Origin: Pyxicephalus adspersus | Taxonomy: Eukaryota; Chordata; Amphibia; Anura; Pyxicephalidae | Direction of reading: 5' to 3' | DNA: 64,000 nucleotides | Assembly: GCF_032062135.1 (NCBI RefSeq) | Contig: NC_092859.1 | Coordinates: 71,594,985 to 71,658,984 of the forward strand | In this document: piece by piece, positions 1-12,700 of the stretch | Position numbering within the stretch: position 1 is the stretch's first letter | How the letters are laid out: the number at the start of each line of letters is the position of its first letter | Notes under the pieces: generated by a model | Told to the model about the DNA's origin: nothing | Database searches by the model: none | The model's input: only the letters and a program-made list of their open reading frames with translations | Program-made: the position numbers and the translations under genes

Positions 1-563
1 TTTTAAAACAATGAGAAATGAATGCAGAAACATGATTGGTAAATTAACAAGTGATTTTTTTCTACTACTTTGACTATATTGACTATATTGACTTTTTTAA
101 AATAACGAATGATTTCATTTTGAGATTGGATGAAAAGTGTGGTGTAAATTATAATTTTATTAGAGATATTTATAGACAAAGGGACTGACAGGTGCAGTGC
201 TCTCAAATCAGGGACAGTTGGGAGGCCTACACCTACATTTCCAGCGGCTATGACTGATATTGACTGATGACTGATATTTGGAATCTTAGTTGGGTTGGTG
301 AAATGTGTATTTGTTTTAGGATTTATTATATTAAAGCTGAACTTAAAGCAGAAAAAAACTCATTAGTGTGGGTGAGCTTGTGCAACCTTTACAATTATGG
401 CACACAACTACCTTCTTCTTTGCACCTTTAGCAATGACAGGTCCAGGATTCTTCTACCACATTACCTCCCACAGTCACCATCTTTATTGCTGACTCTTCC
501 AGGTCCATCCTTAGTGTCTTTGAAAATTGGTGGATGATGATATATTGTCTCCAGCATCTAGGG
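1..563. other. AT-rich intergenic stretch, no gene seen
   Basis: No open frame longer than about 70 codons and no recognisable protein similarity. A short irregular TGACTGATAT direct repeat lies near 250-280. I see nothing functional. Confidence 0.5.
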
Positions 564-1248
564 CAGGGGTGTCAAAATCAAATACACAGAGGACTGAAAT
601 TGAAAACTTAGACAAAGTCGCGGGAAAACCCTGAAATTTATTGAAAAAAATTGAGGACATTTTCCTTCTCATTAGATATAAACCCTTTTCATATGGAAAC
701 AAAGAGGTTTTGCTTCACATTCAATCTGGAACAAGCTTTAATTGGAGAAAGAGGCATAAAAATTTTTTTATAAAAATCTTTTGCCCCTTTTTCTATTTGT
801 AGCCTTCTGTGTTAAATTTCAATGGTAATCTTTTTGCACAGGCTAACAATAATATTACCAATATTCTTCTATGAAAATCCGACCATTCAAGTCCATGCCT
901 TGGAGTAGCAAAGAAAAGTACAGCTGAGGGGGAGTGCTGGAAATGCCAGACGCGGGCAATGCGGAGCTAAATCTTATGAGTGGCCAGCCGCTGAAACTCC
1001 CTCTTCATTGAAATAGGGCCACTACTAAAATTCCTGGTATTATTTGCGTCTATAAAACAGTCCAATGCGGGGCCACCCATAGGCAGAGAACCCGCTGGTC
1101 TATAGACACGAGTGATGCCGGGAATTGTAGTAGCGGCGCTATTTCAATGCAGTGGCGGGCCAGCTGCAGTTCATACTTAGGATTCCTTTGGGGGCCAAAG
1201 GCCATTGGGGGCCAGATTAGGGCCCTGGGCCAGAGTTTGATACCCCTG
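564..1248. repeat. hAT-like non-autonomous DNA transposon
   Basis: The stretch begins CAGGGGTGTCAAA and ends TTTGATACCCCTG, an imperfect terminal inverted repeat of the CAGGG type typical of hAT elements. The flanking 8-mers, ATCTAGGG on the left and ATCCAGGC on the right, agree at 6 of 8 positions and could be a decayed 8-bp target duplication. The interior holds a more GC-rich segment around 930-1250. No transposase is readable, so this is a non-autonomous copy. Confidence 0.7.
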
Positions 1249-3521
1249 ATCCAGGCCTACTCTCAGCATTGCCAAGAACAGAGCTGGGTTCTACACTGCG
1301 TGGCACATTTGCTGTGCAGAGTAAACAAAGAACAAAAAAAAGTCATCAGGATGTGGGAAAGTTTTTTTTTTGGCAACAGAAACTTTGCAAGTTGCTTCTG
1401 CCAAAAACCTCAATAGACAGAAATACAAATGGCAGGTAAAAAAGATCCCTTATATGAATTTCATAACATTCACACATCACATGCACATTGCCTGAAGTTA
1501 TTTTTTTTATCAATTAATTAGTTTAGGAATGAAAGTGAAGTATAGTGTGTAGTTTAAGCAACATTTTGAATTTTGTGATGCATCTACTGTGAGATTTATA
1601 GCATTCCTTTTCATGTTAGTGAGCTCTTGAAATAATCATGTTGAACAGCATTCCATGAGGTCTGAGGCAATAGATAGAGGTTGAACAGAAGACAAAAGTG
1701 TACTCAATATTTTCTGTGTGAGAAACACTTGTGATAAAAAAAGTCTGAGTATGTAACTGAAAAAGACAAGTAAAAAAGGCCACTAAAATATGTACCAGAA
1801 AAAATGAGATTTGGATGCTTGGTATCATAATAGCTTTCACATAGGTGAGGAAATGAAATCTATATGTACGTTCACACATCTTTAAACCTACCCTGACTCA
1901 CCCTACATTTAAGTGAATGTATGAGCATAGCATATTTAAGGATGCCACTGTTCACTGTTGTTGCTTTATTCTAATAAACTATTAGTCCACCTGTCTATAG
2001 ACCATCCGTTACATTTTAGCTTAGATGAAGCCTAAAGGACTAAAGGTTTAGCCCCTGGATCCTTTTGTGGCTTGAATATGCAAACAGCAGGATTCCCCCA
2101 CCATTGGGTGGTCTTATTCTTTAAATACCGGTCTGTAGAGTTAGTTCAGCATGCAATAAAATACAGCTGCAGCTGTTTTTTTTTTTAATAACAGTACCAT
2201 ATTACATAAAGTATTCATGGTAACTGCAATTCCACTAATCATGATTACTCTACATATTGTTTGAATCTTAATTTTCTTATCACTGTAGCTATGCTGAGAA
2301 ATTTCACTCCACCCTCAAGGGTGTTTATGAAGATAACAGCCTTTTCTCTGACCTAAAGTACATCTATAACTAAAGCTTTTCTTTTTTAGTTTTGGTGTAT
2401 GGAAGGTATACACACTGTTCAGCTTTGACATCCTTTGGATTCTCCATTGAAAAGTTTTCCCCATATCTGACAAAACAATTGTTCCCTGAACAGGAAGTAA
2501 GGGCAGATCTTACTTACAGACACCCCATGCTTTTTTTAAGTGGGGTGATGGTTTAACCTTTGTCAGATTGTTGTCTGTTTTTCTTTTTTAAATTTTCCTT
2601 TACTTCCTGTCTGGTAAAAGGTTGTTCATAAAACAGGAAGCCAGGGGGAATTTTTTTAACTGTGCCCTGGATAGTAAAACTTGATTTGAGCCCTAACCTT
2701 TCTACATTCTGTCGAAAACTAAAACAAGTTTGGGATTTGGATGTAATGTTACTGATGTCAGATTAACATAAGTGATTGTCTGTGGCCAATCTGAAGGATG
2801 GTTCTATATTGGTTGGTACAGATTTTTATGAATAATCACTTCCTAAACACAGGACGTCTTCTACAGTGACCATAGATTTTAAAATACAAACATCACAGAC
2901 ATTGTGATTACTAAGCAGAACAAATATACTAACTAGGAAAACTGGGGAGGTGGCAGATACTCTTATTTCCTAACTTGTCCTTATGTTAGCTCCCATGTTT
3001 CTGTAATAAGAGAGTGACAATGAATGAGACAACAGAAAACATGTTGGCTTCTATTGATGACTTTTGGAAATATGCTATATCTGAGCGACTGGGAAATGCC
3101 AGGTGCTTTTTCCTATGTGGGGGCTATAACCACCTCTCATTATGTGGTGATTGGGCAAACACCAGGACAATGTAAAAGGAGGGAATACATCGCCAGCTCT
3201 TTGTAAGTTTTACCAATGCCTGACTCTGAGCTTACACAGGGTTACAACAGAGGAGGAGATCAGATCAGGGGAGTATCAGGGACTTGTTGTTTCGGATTCA
3301 GAATAAAAAATGTCAGATGTAAGATAAAGATTGATTGTATATTGTAAGGTTAGACTGGACTGTTTCACTGTCACACGACTAAACTTGTTTGCTGGCACAA
3401 AAACTGTAGGAAACACCCATTTGTGATTTGGTAGAACAGGCTGACTACAAAGGAATTGCTGCCAGAAATACACAGGCATAAACATTAGTGACAACCATGA
3501 ATGAGAACTGTCTTTATATAA
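1249..3521. other. Intergenic stretch with one probable repeat fragment
   Basis: No convincing gene. Around 2490-2640 an inverted pair (CAGGAAGTAA near 2500 and TTACTTCCTG near 2603) sits in sequence that resembles a frog interspersed repeat also suggested by the copy at 5081-5311. The rest shows only short frames and AT-rich sequence. Confidence 0.4.
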
Positions 3522-4483
3522 TACAGGTAGTCCCTGGGTTACATACGAGATAGGGGCTGTAGTTTTGTTCTTAAAGAGGAACTAAACTGAAAACTGCCTA
3601 AAACAAAAAAATACACTTACCTTCAATCCTGCAGGGCAGTCTCATCCATCCGGAGTGGTCTTCTGTTGGGTCCCGCGTTGTCCTGGCATCCGTCCCCAAG
3701 CCAGCGTCCCAGGCGGCGTTATCTTCTTCTTTTCTTCCTGGTTCTTCTTCCTACATCACCCGATCCCACAAGGCGCGGGATCCGGTGACATAGGATGGAA
3801 AAAAACTTGCAGATCTGCAAATTTTTCCTTTTTTCAATAAAAGGCGCCTTTTGCGCATGCCCGAGATGCTCGGGCATGCGCAGAAGGAACACCAAAGAGC
3901 CTCACGGGATGCATGACGTAGGTATCCTGGGAGGCTTTGCGCTTCCATTCATTAAAGAATTAGGGGGCGGTGCTCCACCTTTTTTTTTTTTTTTAAAAAA
4001 AAAGAATTTTTACTTAACATAAAAGGGTTGTCTACTCTTTTATGTAAAGTCAAATTTCTGAGTTAAGGTACGCTTTAAGTTGAATTTATATGTAAGTCGG
4101 AACAGGTATATTATTTTATTAATAGCAATTAGGACAGATGTTTGTCTCAACATAATATTAGGCAGCATGGTGTCAGTTACTGTATAAATTTCTCACTGAG
4201 AGCTAATCAAAAAGCAAAAAAACAAAGCAAGAAAAAAAATGTGCTTTGCAAAAAGAAACAACTGCAGCTTTTGTCTTGGTCATTAGAGAGTTACAAGATG
4301 TTACAGATCAGCTCAACCCCCTAAGATCTCCCACAATCTCAGCTGTGTTTAGCAAAAGATTTTTTTCTGCAAGTCATGCAAACCGCCCTCCTCTTCCCAT
4401 CAATCCTCTGTCCTGCACAGGAGCGAGTATCTAGGAGTCGTCCGCCCATATGTGGGATGTCCTTAACCTGGGGACTACCTGTA
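3522..4483. repeat. TA-flanked DNA transposon (Tc1/mariner-pogo type ends), carrying a nested element
   Basis: The element starts at 3524 with CAGGTAGTCCCTGGGTTA and ends at 4481 with the inverted copy (TAACCTGGGGACTACCTG). It is bounded by TA dinucleotides at 3522-3523 and 4482-4483. A TA duplication plus CAGG ends is the signature of Tc1/mariner-superfamily elements. No transposase frame is present. A second repeat with TTAA borders (3571-4078) is inserted inside, so this copy is the older of the two. Confidence 0.75.
3571..4078. repeat. Nested TTAA-bordered repeat (piggyBac-like MITE)
   Basis: Both borders are TTAA (3571-3574 and 4075-4078), and the sequences just inside are imperfect inverted copies (TTAAAGAGGAAC versus the complement of GGTACGCTTTAA). 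TTAA is the piggyBac target duplication. The interior is unusually GC-rich for the window and contains a hairpin at 3852-3882 (arms TGCGCATGCCCGAG and CTCGGGCATGCGCA around ATG). Short frames on both strands here are incidental. Confidence 0.55.
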
Positions 4484-5080
4484 TATTGTAATTGTTCATG
4501 ACATTTTTTATATTACAGTTATAAGGAAATAATACTAGAATCTGACACTACGATTGTAGAAAAGAATAGAAGGCACTGTCACCCGAAACACTTTTATCCT
4601 CGTACATAAATTCTGTTGCAAGAAATGGAGAACATAAACTATAAACTTTTCAACATCAGCAATTTTTTTCATTTTTTTCATTCTTAAAACACTTTACACC
4701 TAGGGGAAGAAGAGACTTTAGATAACCCTGAAAGGCCACATTGTTGCTGATTAGAAGGCGGAAGTGGTCAAATAGACAAAAGCGTTAAGAAAAAAAAAAT
4801 ATGGGAAGATAAATACATAGAGAAAGATGAAATAGAGTAAGGGTCATTCGTGAGGTTAACACATGCATGTGTCATTCCAGAGGTTGTGCTTGTCATTGAA
4901 ATATATTTTCCTGTATTGTATGTGAGCCATATTACAGTCCTGTTTCACAAAATAGGCTTGCATTTTAATTTTCTGCAATATATTTTCACCAATTTTAAAG
5001 CCAGTTATTTTACAAGTGTTTTAGCATGTCTATATCTATAACCTTTATGAAATATTGCAGTTGGACATAAACATTTACAT

Positions 5081-5311
5081 TTAAAGTATAACTAAAGATA
5101 AAACTTTTTAGGTTTTGGATAGAATGGTGGGGATTAGAACCATTGCAGTGTCTTTAGTGCTGCACAAGTCCATTTTAGGGAGATTTATTTTCTCTGATTT
5201 CTCGATCACCAGAAATGCACCAAAGAAAAAGCTGAAATGCTGAGTAGTCACCAAAAGGAATAATAAATAAATCTTCCACTGGGGACACTTGTTCTTGTAA
5301 CTACACTTTAA
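5081..5311. repeat. TTAA-bordered interspersed repeat
   Basis: It begins TTAAAGTATAACTAAAG and the similarity I recognise stops at a second TTAA at 5308-5311, consistent with a piggyBac-like MITE. The interior contains the AGGGAGATTT and GGGGACACTTGTTCT segments that I associate with a widespread ranoid-frog family. Family assignment is from memory. Confidence 0.45.
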
Positions 5312-7562
5312 AAGAGGATATCCCTCTCATTTAAAAGATATCTCATTTCCTGGTACGTTTACAAGACCGTATAAGTTTACAAGTGAAAATTCTCTACTGA
5401 GAAAAATAATCTTCCTTAACTATGTGATAAAAGCAGTTTTGGCTTTTTATATGTGTGCCCATGCAAAGCAAAATACTGTAATTTATTGTACAGCTGTTAA
5501 AAAAAAAAGTTGGTCTCCTACTCCTAATTCTTTTTTGAGGTCTTTTTAGGACCTGCCAGGGTCCATTGCAGGACCATTTTTTTGGTAAACATCGATTGGG
5601 CAAATTTGCGGTAAAAAAAGATCTGATGGCAAAAAACTGATGACACACTGTTACAAATTTTTCGTTAAGTCTCACCCACACTATTCAGCAAAAACAAGCA
5701 CAGGTAAGAATGAAGTTAAATTTTAATAACTTCAGAGTATTTTTCCTGTGCTTTGTTTGTAAATGTTTCTGACACAATGTAACCTTGAACTGGGGTTATC
5801 AATTTTGCAAATATTGACAGATTATTCCCTTTCCCTACCTAACACATGTTAATAAGGATCCTGGTGAATTTTTACTTTTAAAGGTTCCTGGCACTTGGTG
5901 AGAGTTCAGTCCAGGATAACTTTGGCTGTGTGTGACTAAGGAACAAGGAAACTGTGTTTAAATGTGGAATTCAGAAGTTACTATTATCAATGGTCTACTG
6001 TGACTGTCATATTATAAAATGTCAAGATATTATTTATCCAAGCATGTTAGTTTGCAGAAAAACAATGGAAAGGCCTGGTTTTACATACATAATATTATCT
6101 GTTTCTACCCTTAGATTTTTGTAAAGCATGAGTCTAGAACAACCTTTGTTAAGTGTAACAACTAAGAAGCATTTACAGAAGGAAAGATCCATTGTGTCAT
6201 TTTTTCATGTTAAGTTTCTAAAAAAATACTTATGTGTATTTGACTACCCAAAAATAATGTGCCTATCCTCTTTCTGGCTTCTATAATGATGTACTGACCA
6301 TTACCATAATGTATATATATAAATAATGTCTAGAGACATCATGGAGACACTATGCTGTTTAAATACTAGTTTTGGGTTGTGGAATGTGAATGAAAAATGC
6401 AGGAGTGGACCTCAAAGAATGTAGTTCTCATACTTTTAATGTTATGGTTTTGCTAAAAGTACTTACACTTAGATATCTGGATACTTCTGGAGTTTGGGGA
6501 CTCCTGGGAGGACAGAGAGCCAAAAAAATGTACAGGCACCCTATAATGTTTTCTATTCACTTATCATATTATTTTTGGTAACAATATGGGCATGGAACTT
6601 CTCACAAACTTCCAGGTGACAGGTGGTCTTATGCCCTTTGCTGTTGTTCCCACCTCAATATGTCCCTGTTGTATTCTATAGTAATATACAGATTGCTGGA
6701 TAAAACCACATTTGTGGTTTGTCAGGGAGGTTATTCATATTTTTTCATGTAAAATATAATTTGAAGCTTATAAAATAGATTTTGTTTTAGGTCTTTTCAA
6801 AATCAGTGATTTCTTTGATGGGTTTTCTTTTTCTAGTGTCATGGACTCCATTAGTAAGACATATTTCTCAGTCATCCTAAAAGTGATAATGTTGTTACAT
6901 TTTCCTTGCTATGGAATAGGCACATTTGAGATACTGGTTGTAAAAGAGTGACACTTTAATTATTGCCATGTGGAAAACAATGGTGACACCAATACTTTGA
7001 ATGTGTCTGGAGCTTTCCAGATATATAAGAATCTGATGGATAATTACAACCACACGTACCTACCCAAAGTGGATATTTACATTTTAGGTTGTATTTAACA
7101 ATTAATATTAATTCAATGATTCATAGGAATAATTGGTTCATGGTCAATTGGAATGGTGTTATATTTAGAGCTGTGTGCCAATGTTTTTGTTTATGATGGA
7201 TAATTTGCAAGCTGCTATGTATTATTGCAGTCACTGTATTTTATTTATTACCAATGAAGCAATGTGCTCATTTTAAACATTCCATCAAAAAACAATATTT
7301 TTTTTCTTTTTAACATCTTTTCCTGTTGTTACTATAAAAAAACAATAAAAGGGTGCCACTTTGTGAAAAAAGAGGAACAATACTTGTCTGGTGATAAAAA
7401 ATGTAGTAAAATATTTGGTGCCTAGCTTCCAGTATGTTTTCTCCTGTGGAATTATGAGTACTATTGTTATTTTCCTCCTGCTAAGCCCTACATTACAGAA
7501 TACAGTATAGATATAGGAAATGGCAGATGGCCCCCTTCATTTGTGGATCCAGGTTGCTGCAT

Positions 7563-7725
7563 GGGGCCTGATTTGTTAAAGCTCTCCAAGGCGGGAGAAG
7601 ATATACTTTCATCAGTGAAGCTGGGTGATCCAACAAACCTGAAATAGGTCTGGTCCCTGATTCAAAACATTTGATAGCTAATAGCAAATTACTTTAAAGA
7701 AATCCATTCCAGGTTTGCTGGAGTA
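7563..7725. repeat. Truncated palindromic MITE (CTGATTTATTAAAG family), copy 1
   Basis: It matches the left arm and the start of the right arm of the full element at 13252-13482: GGCCTGATTTGTTAAAGCTC, then GAAGCTGGGTGATCC, then ATTCCAGGTTTGCTGGA. The right terminus is missing. Confidence 0.6.
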
Positions 7726-9169
7726 AGGGGAAGATGGGCCCTTCTACTCCAGCATATACGATGCACAATCCATGGGGCTGTGATTGTATACACTCAAAAC
7801 CTTCCTCTCCGCTTGTGTGAGAGACCCCATGTTATCCCCCCACTTAGTATTATTCCTTGGGACTCTTTATCTGAATACCGATACTCTTCAAACACACAGA
7901 TTCACTACTCTTGGCTACCATCAGATCTCTGGCATAAAACACATGCATGATAACAATATATGTATAATTGCATAATCAATCTAATTTGATCATGACATCA
8001 AAATTCTTGCAAAACCTCCAAATTTTGATTGTAGTTACCACCATATGGCTGTTGCCATCTCGATCCCATGCAGCAAACTTGTTCTTGCAAAATGAATCAT
8101 TGGTTTAATTCAGTTTTAAAATCACTATGTTTTTTATACGTAAAGAAATATCTCAAGTTCTTGTGTAGCACTCTCTTTCTAAAAGGTGTTAACAAAAAGT
8201 GGGCAAAAACCTTCATAAAGAACTTTGCAGGTAGTATGGCAGGTTTTTCTAGTCTGGCTTTATAACATATATTTTCTGGTAACAATAATTTCAAGTGATT
8301 CACATTGCAATTCTGAACACCAGTGTTTATCAGTTTTGGTTGCTATACATTTTAAACCTTGAACACTCTTCAAGCATTCAATGTTCAAAAACAATATTGA
8401 ATAAGCTAAAAACGAACACAAAAATACTTGACATCAATGCGTGACAAAACAAAAGAACGTTTACAGTAATCACTCCCAGTGCATTGTTTAAGCTCTGCAG
8501 AGTGTAACGCCACAGTCTAATCTTTTGCAATTTGCAAAATAATTCCAAATATTCAATATATTTCACATTAAACGTTCAAGGCCTAAACTCTGCCTAGTGT
8601 CTATTAGCTTTACTTCAATAGTGCCTATTAGTATAATAACTGAGATCATTACACAAAGGTGTTTTATAACAGAAAAATGAACAGTTGTGAAATAATATAG
8701 TAGGTTCCTATCAGAGATAAAGGTGTTGGACTACAGTTCATATATGATAATGTCATATCACAAGCATTGAGGCCCAATGTTTAGATTTGGGGATTTGATT
8801 TTATGGCATATTAAATAGATGGTATCTGCTGGACGCTATATGCAATAAATTATAAATCTCATCTGGCAGAGTAGGATTATTTATTTAGATTTCTTTGGCT
8901 ACAGATTAGTAAGATTTGACTTTATCCATAACATTTACAGCTTGTTGGATACAGGAAGGAAGTGGATTAAATAGGATCCTAGAACTGCATGACAGTAATT
9001 ACTGTAATAGGCATAAACAACATAAAGCATGTGATGAAGCATTCATTAAGATATATTATAGAGCACATTATACGCTGTATGTACTATATATAGTGTCAAT
9101 ATGCCAATTACTGAACATATTCAGGTTATGTTTCCTGAGGTAATCACAATAATATTTTTTTTATTTTAG

Positions 9170-9785
9170 GAAATAATTCAAGATGAAAAGTGAAGCCAAT
9201 GACAACACCCGGGCCATTCAGAGGAGCCCCCATCCTCCAGGCTCAATACTTCTGGAAGAAAAGGAGAAGAAAAAATTTTCTTTAAAAAAACATGTAGCCA
9301 AAAATATTAAACAGACTTGTAGCTGCTCAGCCAGTAAAGCCAAGGACTCTCTCTTTGGTTTTCTACCTGTGCTCCAATGGCTGCCCAAATACAAACTAAA
9401 AGAATACCTGCTGGGTGATGCTATGTCTGGACTTATAGTGGGCATCCTTCTGGTTCCGCAGTCTATTGCCTATTCACTTCTAGCTAATCAGGAGCCCATC
9501 TATGGCCTTTACACCTCATTCTTTGCCTGCATTATTTATTTCCTTATGGGGACCTCTAAACATATTCACGTTGGAATATTTGGAGTGCTGTGTTTGATGG
9601 TGGGTGAAATTGTGGACCGGGAACTACAAGCTGCAGGATACGACAAACTGGAAACTCATGGGAGTCCATCTTTAGATGGAAATGAGACACTTACTATTAA
9701 TCAGTCTTTAACAATGGCATGTGATAAAAGCTGCTATGCCATTAGAGTAGGAGTTACAGTAACATTTATGGCTGGAGTCTATCAG
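9170..9785 (+). CDS. slc26a2: Gene 1, first coding exon (start codon at 9183)
   Basis: An acceptor (TTTTTTTTATTTTAG, ending 9169) opens the exon. ATG at 9183 follows 13 untranslated bases and sits in the context CAAGATGA; it is the only in-frame Met before the conserved domain. The exon encodes residues 1-201, through the first three to four membrane segments. It ends ATCAG|GTAAGT at 9785/9786, a consensus donor in phase 0. An acceptor immediately before the ATG exon implies at least one upstream noncoding exon, as in mammalian SLC26A2. Confidence 0.9.
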
Positions 9786-12700
9786 GTAAGTCTTGGCAAA
9801 GAAAATGTTTTCATTTCCGGAAAGCAACAGCTGGTTTTGGAGTTGTTCAAATAAAGCTGACCCCCATAAAACTTACAGATATCAATGCAGATATGGTGAG
9901 CTGACTAATATTGCTCACATATTGGGTCTGATTTATTCCTTCAAGCCCTTCAAGACAGTAAACCTGGAATGCATCTGGTCCAGGATTGGACACATTTGCA
10001 AAATAATAGCAAATGATTTTAAGAATTGCATTCCTGGTTTGCTGGATCACCCAGGTTCACTGATGAACGTGTATCTTCTCTAGTCTTGGAGAGTTTAAAT
10101 AAATCAGCCCCATTGCCTATTTTTGGCTGCTGCATATACTGTTATCTACAATTGATGATATGGTCCATTTGCAAAGTCCTCTGTATACATCGGATTATGG
10201 CTGCTTTTCAGTGGTGGATTTTGCCTCCACAGGGCTTCTGTTTAAGAACATTTTTTGAAACCCTAATGCAAATAATGCTGAAGTACCATCATATTTTTAT
10301 CATAACTATATAAAAACATACATAGGTGCTGTAGAAGTGAGAAGTATTCTGGTCCACATTACAACAGAAGTGGTGTTAGACCCCACACACAGAAATGGAC
10401 TCCCATTCCCAGGGGGCCTCTGAGCAGTCTGTCCAACCTTGTCACATAGATCTGTGGTGCCCAACCTTTTTTCATGTGGGGGACACTGTTGACATTGAGA
10501 TAAAACTCGGGGGTCACAATGCAAACAAACATTAAAGATGTATGTTTGAAACTATGATAGTTTTAACTTAAAATGAAATTAAATTGAAATTAGTTACCGT
10601 AATGTACATGCACCAAATGAAAGAAATGACAAATCAAGAATTTCTCCATTCACCATTTTATACTTATTTTATTAATGCAACATTTTGTTAATGAAAGATA
10701 CAATACTAAATGCATCATACAGTGCTGGCTGGTCATATATAGCTCCCCGCTTACCATTCCTGTACCAAAGAGCAGAAACTACACCATACAATGCTTCCTG
10801 TCAGTTATAAGGTGCCACTAACCTTCTTTGTACCCTAAAATCACTGCAATGGATACTTCCAGAGAAATGCAATTTACGTGAGAGTTAGCCAAGGGGTACA
10901 TGATTATACTACTACATCCTTAGGTCCCTACATCCCCCTTTCCTGAGAAATTAGGGTTCACAGAAGGTAAGTGGCCAGCTATGTGTGACAGGTTACCATG
11001 GTATATTATCTACAGTTTCCTCCACTTACCCTACATTTAAATATACCTACAGCTCCCCTTTTCAGGAGAAATTGGGGTTCAAAGAACATAAGTGGAATTT
11101 TATATGTAACTGGGCATCATGGTATGGTAGAATTGATAAAATTGTAGTGGGAGGGGGGATGTTAGTGACAAGAGTAATTGGGGTTCATAGAGAGTAAGGG
11201 GATAGCTATGTGTGATTGGGTAACATAAAATGATGGGTATAAAATTTTAATAGGGAAGGGGCCAAGGGATTTCCGTTTTCCCTCTGTTCTGGAGAAATTG
11301 TGGTTCACAGATCATAATTGTCTAGCTATGTGTAACAGGCAGCTCACCAGCCACTCAGTCCCTTGCACTGCAGCGTTTGCAACTTTGACTCCAGGCAGCA
11401 GTGAGCAGTACTGACAGTCTCCCCTAAGCCAGGGTTCCAAAGCATGAGGAAGGGGTTACCACATTGCAAACTTACCGCCAATCAGAAAATGGCCTTGAAG
11501 TTTTGTGAACTTAGGGGGGGGCCACAGTACACAGAAAATTGGCGGTACCCTAACTTTTATTGCCATAAGAGTGGCCCCCAGGGGGTCCCCAACATGCACA
11601 CTCAATTTCCCTGGTTGTTATTAGAAATTTATGCTTGTGACCCTGTATCCCGCAACTTGTTATGTTTAGGGGGCTGAAATTAATTTTAGTTTAGAAATTA
11701 ATTTTTAGTTACAACTCTCAGGGTCCCCTTTGTACCCTGAAAATTCAGGGAGCTCACACTGAACATGCTTAAGAAGCACTCTCTTCTGGTAGCACGATCT
11801 TCATAGAGAAACATAGGAGATGCATGCGCCTTTCCCCCCCCAAGACAACGAGCAGAGAGGGAATGAGGAAAGGGCTGGATGTGGCAGCTCGTAGGTTGGG
11901 CAGCTCGGGCCGTAGGTTGGGCACCCTTGACATAGATGATAAGCATGCTTCTAATATAGCCGCGATCACAACTATTTTTTTTTTAAACTTACTGTTCAGC
12001 ACAAAAATCTCAAGTCCCCAGATTGCCTGAAACATTGAAATGAAGGATTTCATATACAAGTTTTTTGTTTTGCTTTAATTACTATTTTGCCATTTGATTT
12101 CACAGTGGGTGGTTATGTTTGTGACATTTTCAATGTTACTTTTTTATAATTTATTTATTTGATTTTTTTAAATAAAAACAAGACATCATACACTGGCTGT
12201 ATTTTTCCAATCTCCTATTTGCTTGGCACACATTAGTCATGCAGTTAACTTACTTTACAAGTTTAGGCTGCAGCAAGTCTTGAGTCAAATATTCTTTTGG
12301 CTAAGTTTGTTCTTAACAAAGATTTTCCTCAGATAAACATTGCCAACAATTTTAAATGTAATGCTTTTTTGTCAAATGCCATTTTATTCTTTTTTTCATT
12401 TCCTTTTTATATATAGGAGAACAACATATTTCATATATCATCTTTAAAATACAACATTCCTTTTCTGGAATTACCATTTATATATTATCCAGCACTGACC
12501 TACATCTATTTTGGGAATAAATGCAAAGAAAAGTTTAGGTCAATTTGGAGTTTTGCAGATGGTAAATTTAGTATGTTTAGAGTCTTGAGATGCAACTTTG
12601 GAATGTTTAACTTTCTCAGACCCCAAGTAAACTTTATGTGTAATTTTTAGTTGAGGTTTGGCTGCCCCCTGGTGTTAGTATACACTATAGCAGTTCTACT

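Larger units (their letters stand above)
4484..9169. other. Region upstream of gene 1, no coding exon found
   Basis: AT-rich sequence with only short, unremarkable frames, apart from the repeats at 5081-5311 and 7563-7725. The noncoding first exon and promoter of gene 1 should lie upstream of 9170, but I could not find a TATA box plus donor resembling those of genes 2 and 3. The TATA-like run near 6311-6325 has no supporting donor. Confidence 0.4.

Noticed and set aside
3655..4022. Overlapping frames in a GC-rich patch
   Set aside because: They are within the nested transposon at 3571-4078.
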